A stretch of DNA of 64,000 nucleotides from an uncultured Prevotellaceae bacterium. Its GTDB lineage: Bacteria; Bacteroidota; Bacteroidia; Bacteroidales; Muribaculaceae. The notes under the pieces were generated by a model. That model made no database searches, had not been told where the DNA came from, and saw only the letters and a program-made list of their open reading frames with translations. The position numbers were made by a program, and so were the translations under genes. Below are positions 16,202-24,436 of the stretch, in pieces. Location of the stretch: positions 42,819 to 106,818 of the forward strand of contig ONJS01000017.1 in the NCBI GenBank assembly GCA_900318205.1, written 5' to 3'. Within the stretch, counting starts at the first letter, position 1, and every line of letters begins with the position of its first letter.

Positions 16202-17236
16202 TCATTTGTTTTTTGCTGCTGAGACCCATACGGGGTCGGTGTCCATAACTGGTTTGTTGACCGCCATCACGCCCGAGAGGTTGTGGGGCACGTAGGGTTC
16301 CTCGAGGTAGCGGATGTCATCGGCTGTCAGTTGGATGTCGAGCGAGCGGACGGCGCCCTCGATGTGGTGGAGTTTGGTGGCTCCCACGATGGGCGACTCC
16401 ACCTTGGTCATCAACCACGCCAATGCAATCTGCGTCATCTCCACGCCATAGCGGTCGGCCAATTCCACAACGCGTTCCACGATGCAGTTGTCCTGCTCGG
16501 CGGTCGCGTCATACTTGAAATGCATGAAGGCATCTTTCTCTTGACGCAGGGATGTCTCGCCTGGACGCTTCGCCAACTTGCCCGAGGCCAGTGCGCTGTA
16601 GGGCGTCTGAGCGATGTTGTCCTCGCGGCACAGCGGCTGCATCTCGCGCTCCTCCTCGCGCATAATCAGGTTGTAGTGGTTCTGCACGCTGATAAACTTC
16701 GCCCAGCCGTTCTTTTCGGCCAGAGCGTTCATTTTCGCCAACTGGTAGGCATAGGCGTTGGCAATACCGATGTAGCGGGCCTTGCCTGATCGTACTGCCT
16801 CGTTCAAGCCCTCGAGGATTTCCTCGGCGGGCGTCTTGTAGTCCCAGATGTGGCAGATGTACAAGTCCACATAGTCCATGCCCAGGTGTTGCAGACTGCT
16901 GTCGATATTATTCAGCACGTGCTGGCGGCCATCAATGCCAGTAGCGATTTCCTCATCGGTGCGCGGCAGGAATTTGGTGGCAACGACCACGTCATCGCGC
17001 CGTGTCATATCGCGCAAAGCCCGTCCTACATACTGCTCGGACGTGCCCAGCTGGTAGGCGATGGCGGTGTCAAAGAAGTTCACGCCCAGGTCGAGGCTGC
17101 GGCGGATAATCTCACGTGTCGGTTCCTCGCCGATGGTCCATGAGTGCTGGCCGATGGTCGGGTCACCAAAGCCCATGCAACCCAGGCAGATGCGCGATAC
17201 GCGCAGGTCGGAATTTCCCAGTTTTACGTATTCCAT
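16202..17236 (-). CDS. aldo/keto reductase
   Basis: The 344-residue NADPH-dependent TIM-barrel oxidoreductase starts MEYVKLGNSDLRVSRICLG. Catalytic residues are visible: Asp and Tyr in FDTAIAYQLGTSEQ, Lys in VVVATKF and His in LYICHIWD. The nucleotide-binding end IVGATKLHHIEGAVRSLD is intact. It is of the YajO/GPR (AKR11/12-like) size. Its start codon is one base after the preceding gene's stop region, so translation is probably coupled to the amidohydrolase. The substrate is unknown. Confidence 0.88.
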   Translation of the reverse strand: MEYVKLGNSDLRVSRICLGCMGFGDPTIGQHSWTIGEEPTREIIRRSLDLGVNFFDTAIAYQLGTSEQYVGRALRDMTRRDDVVVATKFLPRTDEEIATGIDGRQHVLNNIDSSLQHLGMDYVDLYICHIWDYKTPAEEILEGLNEAVRSGKARYIGIANAYAYQLAKMNALAEKNGWAKFISVQNHYNLIMREEEREMQPLCREDNIAQTPYSALASGKLAKRPGETSLRQEKDAFMHFKYDATAEQDNCIVERVVELADRYGVEMTQIALAWLMTKVESPIVGATKLHHIEGAVRSLDIQLTADDIRYLEEPYVPHNLSGVMAVNKPVMDTDPVWVSAAKNK

Positions 17237-17237
17237 A

Positions 17238-18584
17238 TTATCGTTGTTTCTTAAAGATCAGTTGCATCGTTTCAGGGTCAAGAGGTTTCATCGTGGGCAG
17301 TTTCAGGCTCTTGACCATATGCAGCGTGCCCTGCTTGTATTTCTGGAAGTGGTCGGTCTTCAGGTGCTGCTGGTAGGCTGCATCCGAAGCATAGATTTCG
17401 AGGATGCGGATCTGTGTGGAGTCCTCGGCACTCTGCATCGGGTAGAGGCAGATGACACCCGGTTCACGCTCCACCGACAAACGGTCCACCTCGTTAGCAA
17501 ACGCCAGATATTCCGCCAGATACTCGGGATAAACCTCAATCTCGGCAATGCGGACAATCATTTGATTTGGTATGGGACTGATGGATGGCTTTTCGCTGGT
17601 TAAGCCGAATAAGTACTCGGCATTCTTGAAGAGAATCATGTCGCGATAGGGGGCGAGGTCGGGCTCATCGGTGAGATACTGCTTCATCCTCTTGAGGCCC
17701 TGTGTGAGCACCTGCGGGGCCACATAGGGGTAGTCGGAGCCGTATAGCAGATGGTTGGGTGTGGTAATGGTGAGCATCATGCGGATGGTCTCGGGCGAAT
17801 GGGCGCCTGCCAGGTCATAGTAGAGCGTAGCCAGGTTGGCCTCCCAATCAATGTCGCCCACCAACTTGTTGGCTTGCATGACGGGCGTGAGCGACTTCAT
17901 GCGCGGAATGGCCAGCGGCAGATAGGCTCCGCAATGAGGCACCACGACCTTCACGTTAGGGTAGCGGGCCAGCACGTTGCGGCTGATCATGTTGCACACG
18001 GCACGGGTCGTCTCCGACAGGTATTCCTGCATGGCGAGCGGCGTCTGTGCCATCACCTCGCGGTTGACGGGAGTAGGGCAGTGCGGATGCAGGATGATGA
18101 CTGCCCGGCGCTCGTTGAGCACCGAGAAGAGCGTGTCGAGTTCGGGCGAGCCCAGGTATTGACCTTGAACGTTGGTCGCCAATTTGATGCCGTCGGCATT
18201 GAGCGTGTCGAGCGCATAGACGGTTTCGCGGATTGCGGCATCCACATCGGGCAGCGGCAGGGCAGCGCAAAACAGGAAACGGCCGGGATGCTGCTGCTTG
18301 AGTTGTGCAGCGGCTTCGTTGGTCTGCCTGATGGTTGCCGCCGATGAGGGTTGTGGTGCGGCGAGGGTCAATACCGAGGTCTTGATGCCTGTCTCGTCCA
18401 TCCACTGCAACTGTTTTTCGGCATCATAGGCAGGCACGGGAAATCCCTCTTCCATCAAGCGGCCTTCAGCCTTCAATGCCGACAAAAACTCAGGTGTGAT
18501 GATGTGGCTGTGCACATCAATCACATCCTGAGCGATAGCGCTGGCTGCAACCATGATTGCAAAAATCGCAGTCCTTATTCTCAT
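17238..18584 (-). CDS. exported amidohydrolase fused to an antibiotic-biosynthesis-monooxygenase (ABM) domain
   Basis: The 448-residue protein begins with a signal peptide (RTAIFAIMVAASAIAQ). Residues about 20-335 form an Amidohydrolase_2 (ACMSD/decarboxylase-like) barrel: DVHSHIITPEF supplies the HxH metal pair, VVPHCGAYLPL another His, and GSDYPYVAP the metal Asp. Residues about 340-435 (MIVRIAEIEVYPEYLAEYLAFA...REPGVICLYPM) are an ABM/YgiN-like ferredoxin-fold domain. The fusion of the two, plus export, is unusual. It lies between two aldo/keto reductase genes with spacers of a few bases. Confidence 0.8.
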   Translation of the reverse strand: MRIRTAIFAIMVAASAIAQDVIDVHSHIITPEFLSALKAEGRLMEEGFPVPAYDAEKQLQWMDETGIKTSVLTLAAPQPSSAATIRQTNEAAAQLKQQHPGRFLFCAALPLPDVDAAIRETVYALDTLNADGIKLATNVQGQYLGSPELDTLFSVLNERRAVIILHPHCPTPVNREVMAQTPLAMQEYLSETTRAVCNMISRNVLARYPNVKVVVPHCGAYLPLAIPRMKSLTPVMQANKLVGDIDWEANLATLYYDLAGAHSPETIRMMLTITTPNHLLYGSDYPYVAPQVLTQGLKRMKQYLTDEPDLAPYRDMILFKNAEYLFGLTSEKPSISPIPNQMIVRIAEIEVYPEYLAEYLAFANEVDRLSVEREPGVICLYPMQSAEDSTQIRILEIYASDAAYQQHLKTDHFQKYKQGTLHMVKSLKLPTMKPLDPETMQLIFKKQR

Positions 18585-18587
18585 GAT

Positions 18588-19529
18588 TTATTCCATTGTA
18601 TGTTCCCAGCTGCCTCGGGTGTCGATACCCGTAGCGTCGGCAAACTGTTCGAGACGGGTTACCTCTTCGGCTGTCAGCTGGATCTTTGCGGCCTCGGCAG
18701 CCTCGATGACATGACGCTCTTTGGTTGCTCCGATGAGGGGCAGCGTGCCTCTGGCGATGGCCCATGCGATGCCCACTTGTGAGCACGATATGCCATACTT
18801 CTTGCCGATGGCAGTCATTTCGGTGGTCAGTGCCTCCAGTTGCGGGAGCACTGCGTTGTATTTCTTGCCACGGTCGCTCTCGGCAGGCAGGGGATTTTCC
18901 TTGTTGTATTTTCCTGAGAGGGCGCCCTGCTCCAGCACCATATAGGCCCAGAACTCAATGCCTTGCTGCTTGCAGTAGTCCAGCACGCCTCCCTTTTCGC
19001 TCGAGCGATAGAGCAGCGAGAAATGGTTCTGCACAGCGCTCACCTTGAAGCCTGCTTCACCCAATATCTCATTGGCACGCTGAATTTCCTTGATGTTGTG
19101 GTTGCTCACACCGACACGCTTCACCTTGCCGCTCTTGAGCAAAGGAATCAGGCCGGGTGTCCACTGCTCCACATCCATGGGATTGTGAATCCAATAGATG
19201 TCGATAAAGTCGCAGCCCATGCGCTCGATGGATGCATCGGCCATCTTCTCAACAGAGTTCTCGTACATTTCAGCAAGCTGCGGTGTGAACTTGGTGGAAA
19301 TCAGCACATCGTCACGGTTTACCGATTTTATCAATGTGCCGAGGATGCGTTCCGACTCGCCCATGCCATAAACTGTCGCTGTATCCCACAAGTTCAGGCC
19401 AGCCTTCATGGCTGCATCAAACACAGGCTTCAGATTCACTTCGTCGGTCGTTGAACCAAACACCATGTCACCACCAAATGCTCCTGCGCCCCAGGCCCAA
19501 GTGCCTAATGCAATCTTTGTCTCTTTCAT
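18588..19529 (-). CDS. aldo/keto reductase
   Basis: This 313-residue TIM-barrel reductase has catalytic Asp and Tyr in LWDTATVYGMGESE, Lys in LISTKF and His in IDIYWIHNPMD, with the cofactor segment PLIGATKERHVIEA near the end. It is the first gene of the minus-strand operon with the amidohydrolase-ABM fusion, a second AKR and a lipoprotein. A -7 box TATCTTTG lies on the minus strand at 19564-19571. The pairing with an amidohydrolase suggests catabolism of a cyclic or aromatic compound, which is inference only. Confidence 0.88.
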   Translation of the reverse strand: MKETKIALGTWAWGAGAFGGDMVFGSTTDEVNLKPVFDAAMKAGLNLWDTATVYGMGESERILGTLIKSVNRDDVLISTKFTPQLAEMYENSVEKMADASIERMGCDFIDIYWIHNPMDVEQWTPGLIPLLKSGKVKRVGVSNHNIKEIQRANEILGEAGFKVSAVQNHFSLLYRSSEKGGVLDYCKQQGIEFWAYMVLEQGALSGKYNKENPLPAESDRGKKYNAVLPQLEALTTEMTAIGKKYGISCSQVGIAWAIARGTLPLIGATKERHVIEAAEAAKIQLTAEEVTRLEQFADATGIDTRGSWEHTME

Positions 19530-19563
19530 CTTTGTCTTTTTAGTTAAGTTTAAGTTTCAGTGG

Positions 19564-19571
19564 CAAAGATA
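19564..19571 (-). promoter_or_regulatory. -7 box of the AKR-amidohydrolase operon
   Basis: TATCTTTG on the minus strand, 34 bases upstream of the first ATG. No clear -33 TTTG. Confidence 0.5.
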
Positions 19572-19722
19572 CAAAGATTACTCATAAACCAGGATAAACG
19601 ATTTACATGTAAACTAACCATTTTTACTGATTTTTGGATATTGTGACGCCCTGGATGGCGATAGGATGACCCCTGGACGAGCAATCTGTGCTGAAAAACA
19701 GATGACCAAAATCTTGTGGGAA

Positions 19723-19754
19723 TTGGGCATTTAGCGAAAAAAACGCTAACTTTG
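19723..19754 (+). promoter_or_regulatory. promoter for the VOC-GNAT pair
   Basis: TTG (19723-19725), a 21-base spacer and TAACTTTG (19747-19754), 65 bases before the VOC ATG. Confidence 0.6.
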
Positions 19755-19819
19755 CGGGAGAAAAAGAGAAGACAAACTTCAAGCGTTTGGAACCTATTAA
19801 CAAGACCTACAGTTAGATT

Positions 19820-20209
19820 ATGATACACGTCAACAGAGTACACCACATTGCCATCATCTGCTCGGACTATGAGCGGAGTCTTGAATTCTATAAAAAAGTG
19901 CTGGGGTTTACCGTCCTGGCCGAGAATTACCGTGAGGAGAGCAAGTCGTACAAGACCGACTTGGCCCTGGGTAACCAATAAGTGATAGAGTTGTTCTCTT
20001 TCCCGTCTCCGCCCGCACGGCCCACCAATCCCGAGGCTGCGGGACTTCGCCATTTGGCTTTTGAGGTTGACGATATCGTCGCCGAGGCCGAAGAGTTGGA
20101 ACGTCTCGGCATCGAGCATGAAGCCATTAGGATTGACAAAACCACCAATCGCCGTTTCATGTTCTTCTTTGACCCCGATGGCTTGCCCCTGGAGTTGTAT
20201 GAGAAATAA
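19820..20209 (+). pseudogene. VOC family (YaeR/GloA2-like) gene with an in-frame stop
   Basis: From the ATG at 19820 the frame encodes a 130-codon vicinal-oxygen-chelate protein closely following E. coli YaeR: VHHIAIICSDYERSLEFYKKVLGF, then LALGNQ-stop-VIELFSFPSPP, LRHLAFEVDDI and FDPDGLPLELYEK. The TAA at 19979-19981 (codon 54) sits where the family has Tyr in QYVIELFSFP. One base change from TAT or TAC explains it. The rest of both halves is intact, so the mutation looks recent. A sequencing error, readthrough or GTG re-initiation at 19982 are alternatives. It heads a two-gene unit with the GNAT gene. Confidence 0.85.
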
Positions 20210-20224
20210 CGCCCACATCACCGA

Positions 20225-20713
20225 ATGATTATCATCAGGGAATATCAGCAGCAGGACATGGCCGAGGCCATGGGCATTTGGAACGAGGTGGTGCGTGAAG
20301 GCGTGGCGTTCCCGCAGGTCGAGGAATTGACCGAGCGTGAGGCTGACGGTTTCTTCAGCAGTCAGTCCTATACCGGCGTCGCTGTGGATAGCGAGACGGG
20401 CGAGCTTGTCGGTCTCTACATCCTACACCCCAACAACGTGGGCCGATGCGGTCACATCGCCAACACCAGCTATGCCGTCAGGTCGGACAAACGCGGGCTG
20501 CACATCGGCGAGCAACTTGTGAAAGACTCGCTGGCTATGGGTGCCCGACTGGGCTTTCGCCTCATGCAATTCAATGCAGTCGTGGCTGCCAACGTCCATG
20601 CCCTGCATCTCTATCAGCGCCTGGGCTTTACACAACTGGGCCGCATCCCTCAGGGCTTCCTCATGAAGGACGGCCACTACGAGGACATCATCCTCCTCTA
20701 CATCGAGTTGTGA
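20225..20713 (+). CDS. GNAT family N-acetyltransferase
   Basis: The 162-residue cytoplasmic acetyl-CoA-dependent transferase has motif A as YAVRSDKRGLHIGEQLVKDSL (pyrophosphate-binding R/KxxGxxxG layout) and motif B as ALHLYQRLGFTQLGRIP. It resembles the phosphinothricin/YhhY-type small-molecule acetyltransferases. It starts 15 bases after the broken VOC gene, and translation may depend on it. The substrate is unknown. Confidence 0.85.
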   Translation: MIIIREYQQQDMAEAMGIWNEVVREGVAFPQVEELTEREADGFFSSQSYTGVAVDSETGELVGLYILHPNNVGRCGHIANTSYAVRSDKRGLHIGEQLVKDSLAMGARLGFRLMQFNAVVAANVHALHLYQRLGFTQLGRIPQGFLMKDGHYEDIILLYIEL

Positions 20714-21053
20714 TGATGCTCAGGATGCTCGCTGTGCTTACAGTGCATCTGTGAGTACAACGGTTTTAATGTCCTTGACAACAGCCATGCCTAGCACCAT
20801 GATGACCCACTTAACCGTTATGTCCAAGTATCAAATTTCAAACAAACCGCAACTGAATTACTACTATTTTCCAAACCAAGGCTGATACAAGTCAAAAATT
20901 ACCCCTTTAGGTGAAACCATTGAGCTAATTGGTGATTGCGAGCATTTGTGCAATAGAGAAAAAATCTATTCTTTTGCTGCGAAATTGATTAAACCTTGGT
21001 TTTAGTTATTCGTACGAAGTAGAATGGTAAAAGTCTTAAATGTGCAGTTATTA

Positions 21054-21085
21054 TTTGTTTGTTTTGTTAATTATCGGTATCTTTG
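21054..21085 (+). promoter_or_regulatory. strong promoter of the TIR-WYL operon
   Basis: TTTG (21054-21057), exactly 20 bases, then TATCTTTG (21078-21085) followed by CAACC, one of the best consensus matches in the window. Confidence 0.75.
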
Positions 21086-21356
21086 CAACCGAGATATCAG
21101 TATTATTGTTTTTTGTATGATACCAATATGACACGGTTTCTTATAATTAAGGCAACTCCCCATCCATATGTTAATAGTTGTTCGGTGAACTTGTTTGTTT
21201 CATCAAGCCGTCCCTTTTTTCATTTTACAACCGTTAGCATTTCAATGTGATTATATCTTGAGAATTTAACGTGTTAATGAAGGAAATATTAATGATATAT
21301 ATGAGTCAACCAATCAGAGAACAACTCAGGTCCAAATTCATGTTGGTTTGCAGAAC

Positions 21357-21384
21357 GCAAGAGAATATGAAAATATTCTCTTGC
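21357..21384 (+). promoter_or_regulatory. GNRA-type hairpin in the TIR leader
   Basis: GCAAGAGAATAT (21357-21368), loop GAAA, ATATTCTCTTGC (21373-21384) give a perfect 12-bp stem capped by a GAAA tetraloop. No T run follows, so it is not a simple terminator. Confidence 0.5.
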
Positions 21385-21507
21385 CCTCGGAAAGCATTAT
21401 GCGAATCAAAAGCAATGAAATTCTTGCTTATATCATTGCTCTTTGACATTTGTTCATTGACTTCTAACATAATAGTATAAACAATCCAAATAAAAGAGTT
21501 AAAAAAT

Positions 21508-22995
21508 ATGTATTATCCACATCTGCTATTTGCGATTGGTCTCTCTATGGTCGCCAATGATGATTTAATTAGCTTAGAAATGAGAGTCAAAGAACAACTC
21601 TCAGCTTTGAAACACAAATGCGTTTTAATTCTTATTGCTCATTATAATTCTTATGGCAAAGCGGTTAATTATATCATAAATAATTTTACAACACTGGATA
21701 TCTTGTCAGGTGATATTGATTTTCAATTTGTGGGTTATTCAAATGATAAAAACAAACCAATAGAATCAAATCAAAAAGCCAAAGATGAAATTCTTAATAA
21801 GGCTTTGGATGATCTCAAATTAATGTCTCATGATGAAAAGATTTCACGAGTGAAGATAATGGAATTAAGGGACAAACTGAATTCCCTTAGATATGTATCA
21901 GATACTTATGATGAAGATTATCCTGGAGATACAAGAAAAACAAAGATAAAAAGTAAGCGTCTAGGAACAATATGGTTTATAGAAAGTAAATTTTCTGGCT
22001 TTGTCTCAGATTTGAACAAAGCAACCAATGGTAAGTATAATTACTCAGGAGGATGTGATTTAGTCATGATTCCTTTCATAAATAAAGAGCTTAAGTACGA
22101 TAATTGTAAAGTTTATCATCTAGATAGCATAGTGAACACTGAGACCAATCTATCGTTAGATGGCTTTTTATATGGAATTATAAAAATAATTAAAAACGAA
22201 GAAGGCCGTTGGACCATTCCCTTTATTTATTGTAAGTCATTCAAGGATGCTTTATATGACTATGAACAATGTGTAAACTCATTTGTTCAACTCTATGATT
22301 CAAGTAATCAAAGAGGCAATGTTAAAAGATTAAAAATTGAAGCATTAAGATTGATTGAAGACTATAAACGGCCATTTATGTTCATGAGAAGAAAGAAAAA
22401 AGTATTAGAAAAAGCAGAGTCTATTTTATCTGATTTCCGTAAAGAATATGACGGAATTGTTTTTTCTGCAATTGAAAACGAAATTGATCAATTGTACTCA
22501 AAAGCAACCTCAAATGTACTTCTGCCATCACAAGCTGAAGTGAAACAAAAGCTAATTACTGATATAGAAAGACATTTACATTGGAAACTTACGGAGAACT
22601 TTTTCTTTATAAGTTATTCAACCAAGGATATAACAAAAGCAGAGTTAATACGCAAAAAATTAGAAGAAAAGAATGCCAGAGTATGGATTGCTCCAGATGG
22701 TATTCCTCAGGGTCGCGACTATGCATCTGTGATTCCTGCTACTTTACGAAGTACAAAGAACTTTGTTTTGATTTTGACTAAGAATTCAGCAAAATCTCAA
22801 TGGGTATTAAGAGAGATTGATTCTGCAATTACTAATAGTCAAGCATTATTAAGAATAGTTCTAGCTGATGGTTTTACTATCAATGATTTTGAAGATTATG
22901 AAGAGTTGAAGTTCTATTTTAATAAAGTCCAAATATCTTGTCGATATGAAGATATTATCCAAGATGATATTCTTTTCAATAAATTTATGAATTAG
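21508..22995 (+). CDS. TIR-domain protein with unrecognised N-terminal region
   Basis: The C-terminal third of the 495-residue protein is a TIR domain: FFFISYSTKD (365-374), then ARVWIAPDGIPQGRDYASVIPATL (BB-loop-like), FVLILTKNSAKSQWVLREIDSA with the candidate catalytic Glu436. TIR domains with this Glu often cleave NAD+ in antiphage systems. Residues 1-355 match no family I know. They include hydrophobic strands (CVLILIAHY, GGCDLVMIPFI) and a lysine-rich helix near 285-305 and could form a sensor. It is strongly AT-rich compared with flanking genes, suggesting acquisition. The WYL gene follows after 14 bases, so regulation or co-function is likely. Confidence 0.8.
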   Translation: MYYPHLLFAIGLSMVANDDLISLEMRVKEQLSALKHKCVLILIAHYNSYGKAVNYIINNFTTLDILSGDIDFQFVGYSNDKNKPIESNQKAKDEILNKALDDLKLMSHDEKISRVKIMELRDKLNSLRYVSDTYDEDYPGDTRKTKIKSKRLGTIWFIESKFSGFVSDLNKATNGKYNYSGGCDLVMIPFINKELKYDNCKVYHLDSIVNTETNLSLDGFLYGIIKIIKNEEGRWTIPFIYCKSFKDALYDYEQCVNSFVQLYDSSNQRGNVKRLKIEALRLIEDYKRPFMFMRRKKKVLEKAESILSDFRKEYDGIVFSAIENEIDQLYSKATSNVLLPSQAEVKQKLITDIERHLHWKLTENFFFISYSTKDITKAELIRKKLEEKNARVWIAPDGIPQGRDYASVIPATLRSTKNFVLILTKNSAKSQWVLREIDSAITNSQALLRIVLADGFTINDFEDYEELKFYFNKVQISCRYEDIIQDDILFNKFMN

Positions 22996-23009
22996 AATGG
23001 AAGAAAATC

Positions 23010-23957
23010 ATGAGGATTCCAACTTTATTTAAGGAATATATATGGCTTGTGAATACTATTCGTAGGGCGGGTGATGATGGAATCTCATTTGCAGAGATCA
23101 ATGAAAAGTGGCTTGAGATGGACATAAGCGAGGGTGTGGAACTCGCTCGTTCGACCTTCAACCGTCACAAGGATGCAATTGAGGACATCTTCGGCATCTA
23201 TATCGATTGCAACCGTCAGAACGGCTACAAGTATTACATCGGTAATCCCGAGGTGCTCCAAGGCGAAAGCGTCCAAAACTGGATGTTGAGCACCTTGACG
23301 GTGAACAACATCATCGGAGAAGCGATGTCGTTGCAGGATAGGATTCTTCTCCAACCGGCTATCGTAGAGGGGGATTACCTGAAGATGGCCATCGAGGCGA
23401 TGAAGAAGAATGTTAAACTGGCCGTGGATTATAGGAAATATGGTGATGAGGAACCCCGCCATTTGACATTTGAGCCTTATTGCATCAAACTGTTCAAACA
23501 GCGTTGGTACATCCTGGGCCACTTCCATCGAGACGCAATGGCCGACAGGCCAGAAGTGGACTATTTCGGTGTATTCTCGTTTGACCGCATCATGAACATG
23601 TCGCTTACCGACGACAAGTTCCAGATGGATCCCAGTTTCAACGCTCAAGCCTACTTCGAGGAATGTTTTGGCGCACTGGTCAACGATGATACTGTAGCCC
23701 AGCGGATCGTTATCAGGGTCTTTGGCGATGAAAGGTTCTACGTCCGAGACCTGCCCATCCACAAAAGCCAACGTGAGATCGGGCAGGGTGAGGGTTACAC
23801 CGACTTTGAACTGTTCATGCGCCCAACGGTAGACCTGAGTACTCACTTCGTGAGTCGCAGCTTTCTGATTAAGGTCCTCGAACCGCAATGGCTTGCCGAC
23901 GAAGTTTATCACATGCACCAGCAAGCAGTGCAGATGTACGAGGTCGATAATCAATAA
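23010..23957 (+). CDS. WYL-domain transcriptional regulator
   Basis: The 315-residue protein has an N-terminal winged helix-turn-helix (residues about 1-75, FAEINEKWLEMDISEGVELARSTFNRHKDAI) and a central WYL domain (about 130-215) with FEPYCIKLFKQRWYILGHF, where WYI replaces WYL, then the C-terminal extension. WYL proteins sense nucleic acid or nucleotide ligands and often control defence or RNA-repair loci. Its base composition is typical of the host, unlike the AT-rich TIR gene 14 bases upstream, so the two probably have different histories. A terminator follows, then the tRNA-like RNA cluster. Confidence 0.85.
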   Translation: MRIPTLFKEYIWLVNTIRRAGDDGISFAEINEKWLEMDISEGVELARSTFNRHKDAIEDIFGIYIDCNRQNGYKYYIGNPEVLQGESVQNWMLSTLTVNNIIGEAMSLQDRILLQPAIVEGDYLKMAIEAMKKNVKLAVDYRKYGDEEPRHLTFEPYCIKLFKQRWYILGHFHRDAMADRPEVDYFGVFSFDRIMNMSLTDDKFQMDPSFNAQAYFEECFGALVNDDTVAQRIVIRVFGDERFYVRDLPIHKSQREIGQGEGYTDFELFMRPTVDLSTHFVSRSFLIKVLEPQWLADEVYHMHQQAVQMYEVDNQ

Positions 23958-23983
23958 AAACTTACGGAAAATAATAATTTTAA

Positions 23984-24023
23984 GAGGCTGTCCCATGATT
24001 TGAGACAGCCTCGTGTTTTCTTT
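23984..24023 (+). terminator. terminator after the WYL gene
   Basis: GAGGCTGTC (23984-23992) and GACAGCCTC (24004-24012) followed by GTGTTTTCTTT. Confidence 0.8.
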
Positions 24024-24043
24024 GCACCGTAAAACAAGTTTGC

Positions 24044-24131
24044 GTGTGCAGGATGATGGTCGCAGGTTTGGTAGCGGGCGTTCCCGAAAGGGCACGAGAT
24101 AGGAGGTTCGAGTCCTACCCATCCTGCACAC
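24044..24131 (+). ncRNA. tRNA-like RNA unit A
   Basis: The 88-base unit is closed by a perfect 12-bp helix, GTGTGCAGGATG (24044-24055) with CATCCTGCACAC (24120-24131). Inside there is a D-arm-like hairpin (UCGC 24060-24063 with GCGG 24074-24077, loop AGGTTTGGTA containing GG), a second hairpin with a GAAA loop (24079-24085/24090-24096, one mismatch) and a T-arm-like hairpin around GGTTCGAG (TAGGA 24100-24104 with TCCTA 24113-24117). The cloverleaf layout is tRNA-like, but the acceptor-side helix is far longer than 7 bp and no CCA end or normal 7-base anticodon loop is present. Best seen as a tRNA mimic or Y-RNA-like molecule. Confidence 0.6.
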
Positions 24132-24136
24132 TTTTC

Positions 24137-24194
24137 GCTCCGACAAGGGTAGTAGTCCCGATTGAACTGGCAAGCTAGCTATGTGAGTCGGAGC
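24137..24194 (+). ncRNA. structured RNA unit B
   Basis: The 58-base unit is closed by a perfect 8-bp helix, GCTCCGAC (24137-24144) and GTCGGAGC (24187-24194), starting 5 bases after unit A. It contains a GGG-TAGTAGT-CCC hairpin (24147-24159). A T-arm is not obvious, so membership in the same class rests on position and on the closing helix. Confidence 0.35.
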
Positions 24195-24211
24195 ATTTTG
24201 AAAGTAAATAG

Positions 24212-24294
24212 GTGGGCAAGCAGACTCGCGATGTATGGAATGGCGGCCCCTCAATATGAGGGAGGGGAATGGTTCGACTCCATCACCTGCCCAC
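24212..24294 (+). ncRNA. tRNA-like RNA unit C
   Basis: The 83-base unit is closed by GTGGGCA (24212-24218) and TGCCCAC (24288-24294). It contains a CCCTC-AATAT-GAGGG hairpin (24248-24262) and a T-arm-like hairpin with loop TTCGACT (24273-24279) on an ATGG/CCAT stem. The 3' flank CACTATTAG is shared with unit D. Confidence 0.5.
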
Positions 24295-24309
24295 TATTAG
24301 AAATAAGCC

Positions 24310-24403
24310 GTGTGAGCAAGTAGAGCGCATGATACTTGGGACGGAGCGGCAATGCCCACAGGCATTGATATGAGGGTGACTCGATAACCCCACTTGCTCA
24401 CAC
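24310..24403 (+). ncRNA. tRNA-like RNA unit D
   Basis: The 94-base unit is closed by a perfect 12-bp helix, GTGTGAGCAAGT (24310-24321) and ACTTGCTCACAC (24392-24403). It carries TAGAGCGCAT, a D-arm-like string, a CAATGCC-CACA-GGCATTG hairpin (24350-24367) and a GGGT-GACTCGATA-ACCC hairpin at the T-arm position. It is followed by CACTATTAG-type sequence as in unit C. Confidence 0.5.
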
Positions 24404-24436
24404 TATTAGTGTCAAACCAAATAACTTATATATCAA

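Larger units (their letters stand above)
20714..21507 (+). other. long AT-rich intergenic region before the TIR gene
   Basis: This region of nearly 800 bases contains no ORF that I can support. A short open frame at 21271-21480 has no recognisable product and is not called. The region contains one strong promoter (21054-21085) and a perfect 12-bp hairpin (21357-21384), giving the TIR gene a leader of about 415 bases. GC content drops sharply relative to the GNAT gene. Confidence 0.6.

Noticed and set aside
21271-21480. 69-codon ORF in the TIR leader
   Set aside because: Low-complexity, unrecognised product that spans the perfect hairpin. It is more likely untranslated leader.
24044-24131. 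Unit A as a functional tRNA
   Set aside because: It has D- and T-arm-like hairpins, but the closing helix is 12 bp, the anticodon-arm loop is not 7 bases, the T-stem has a mismatch in tRNA register and no CCA end follows.
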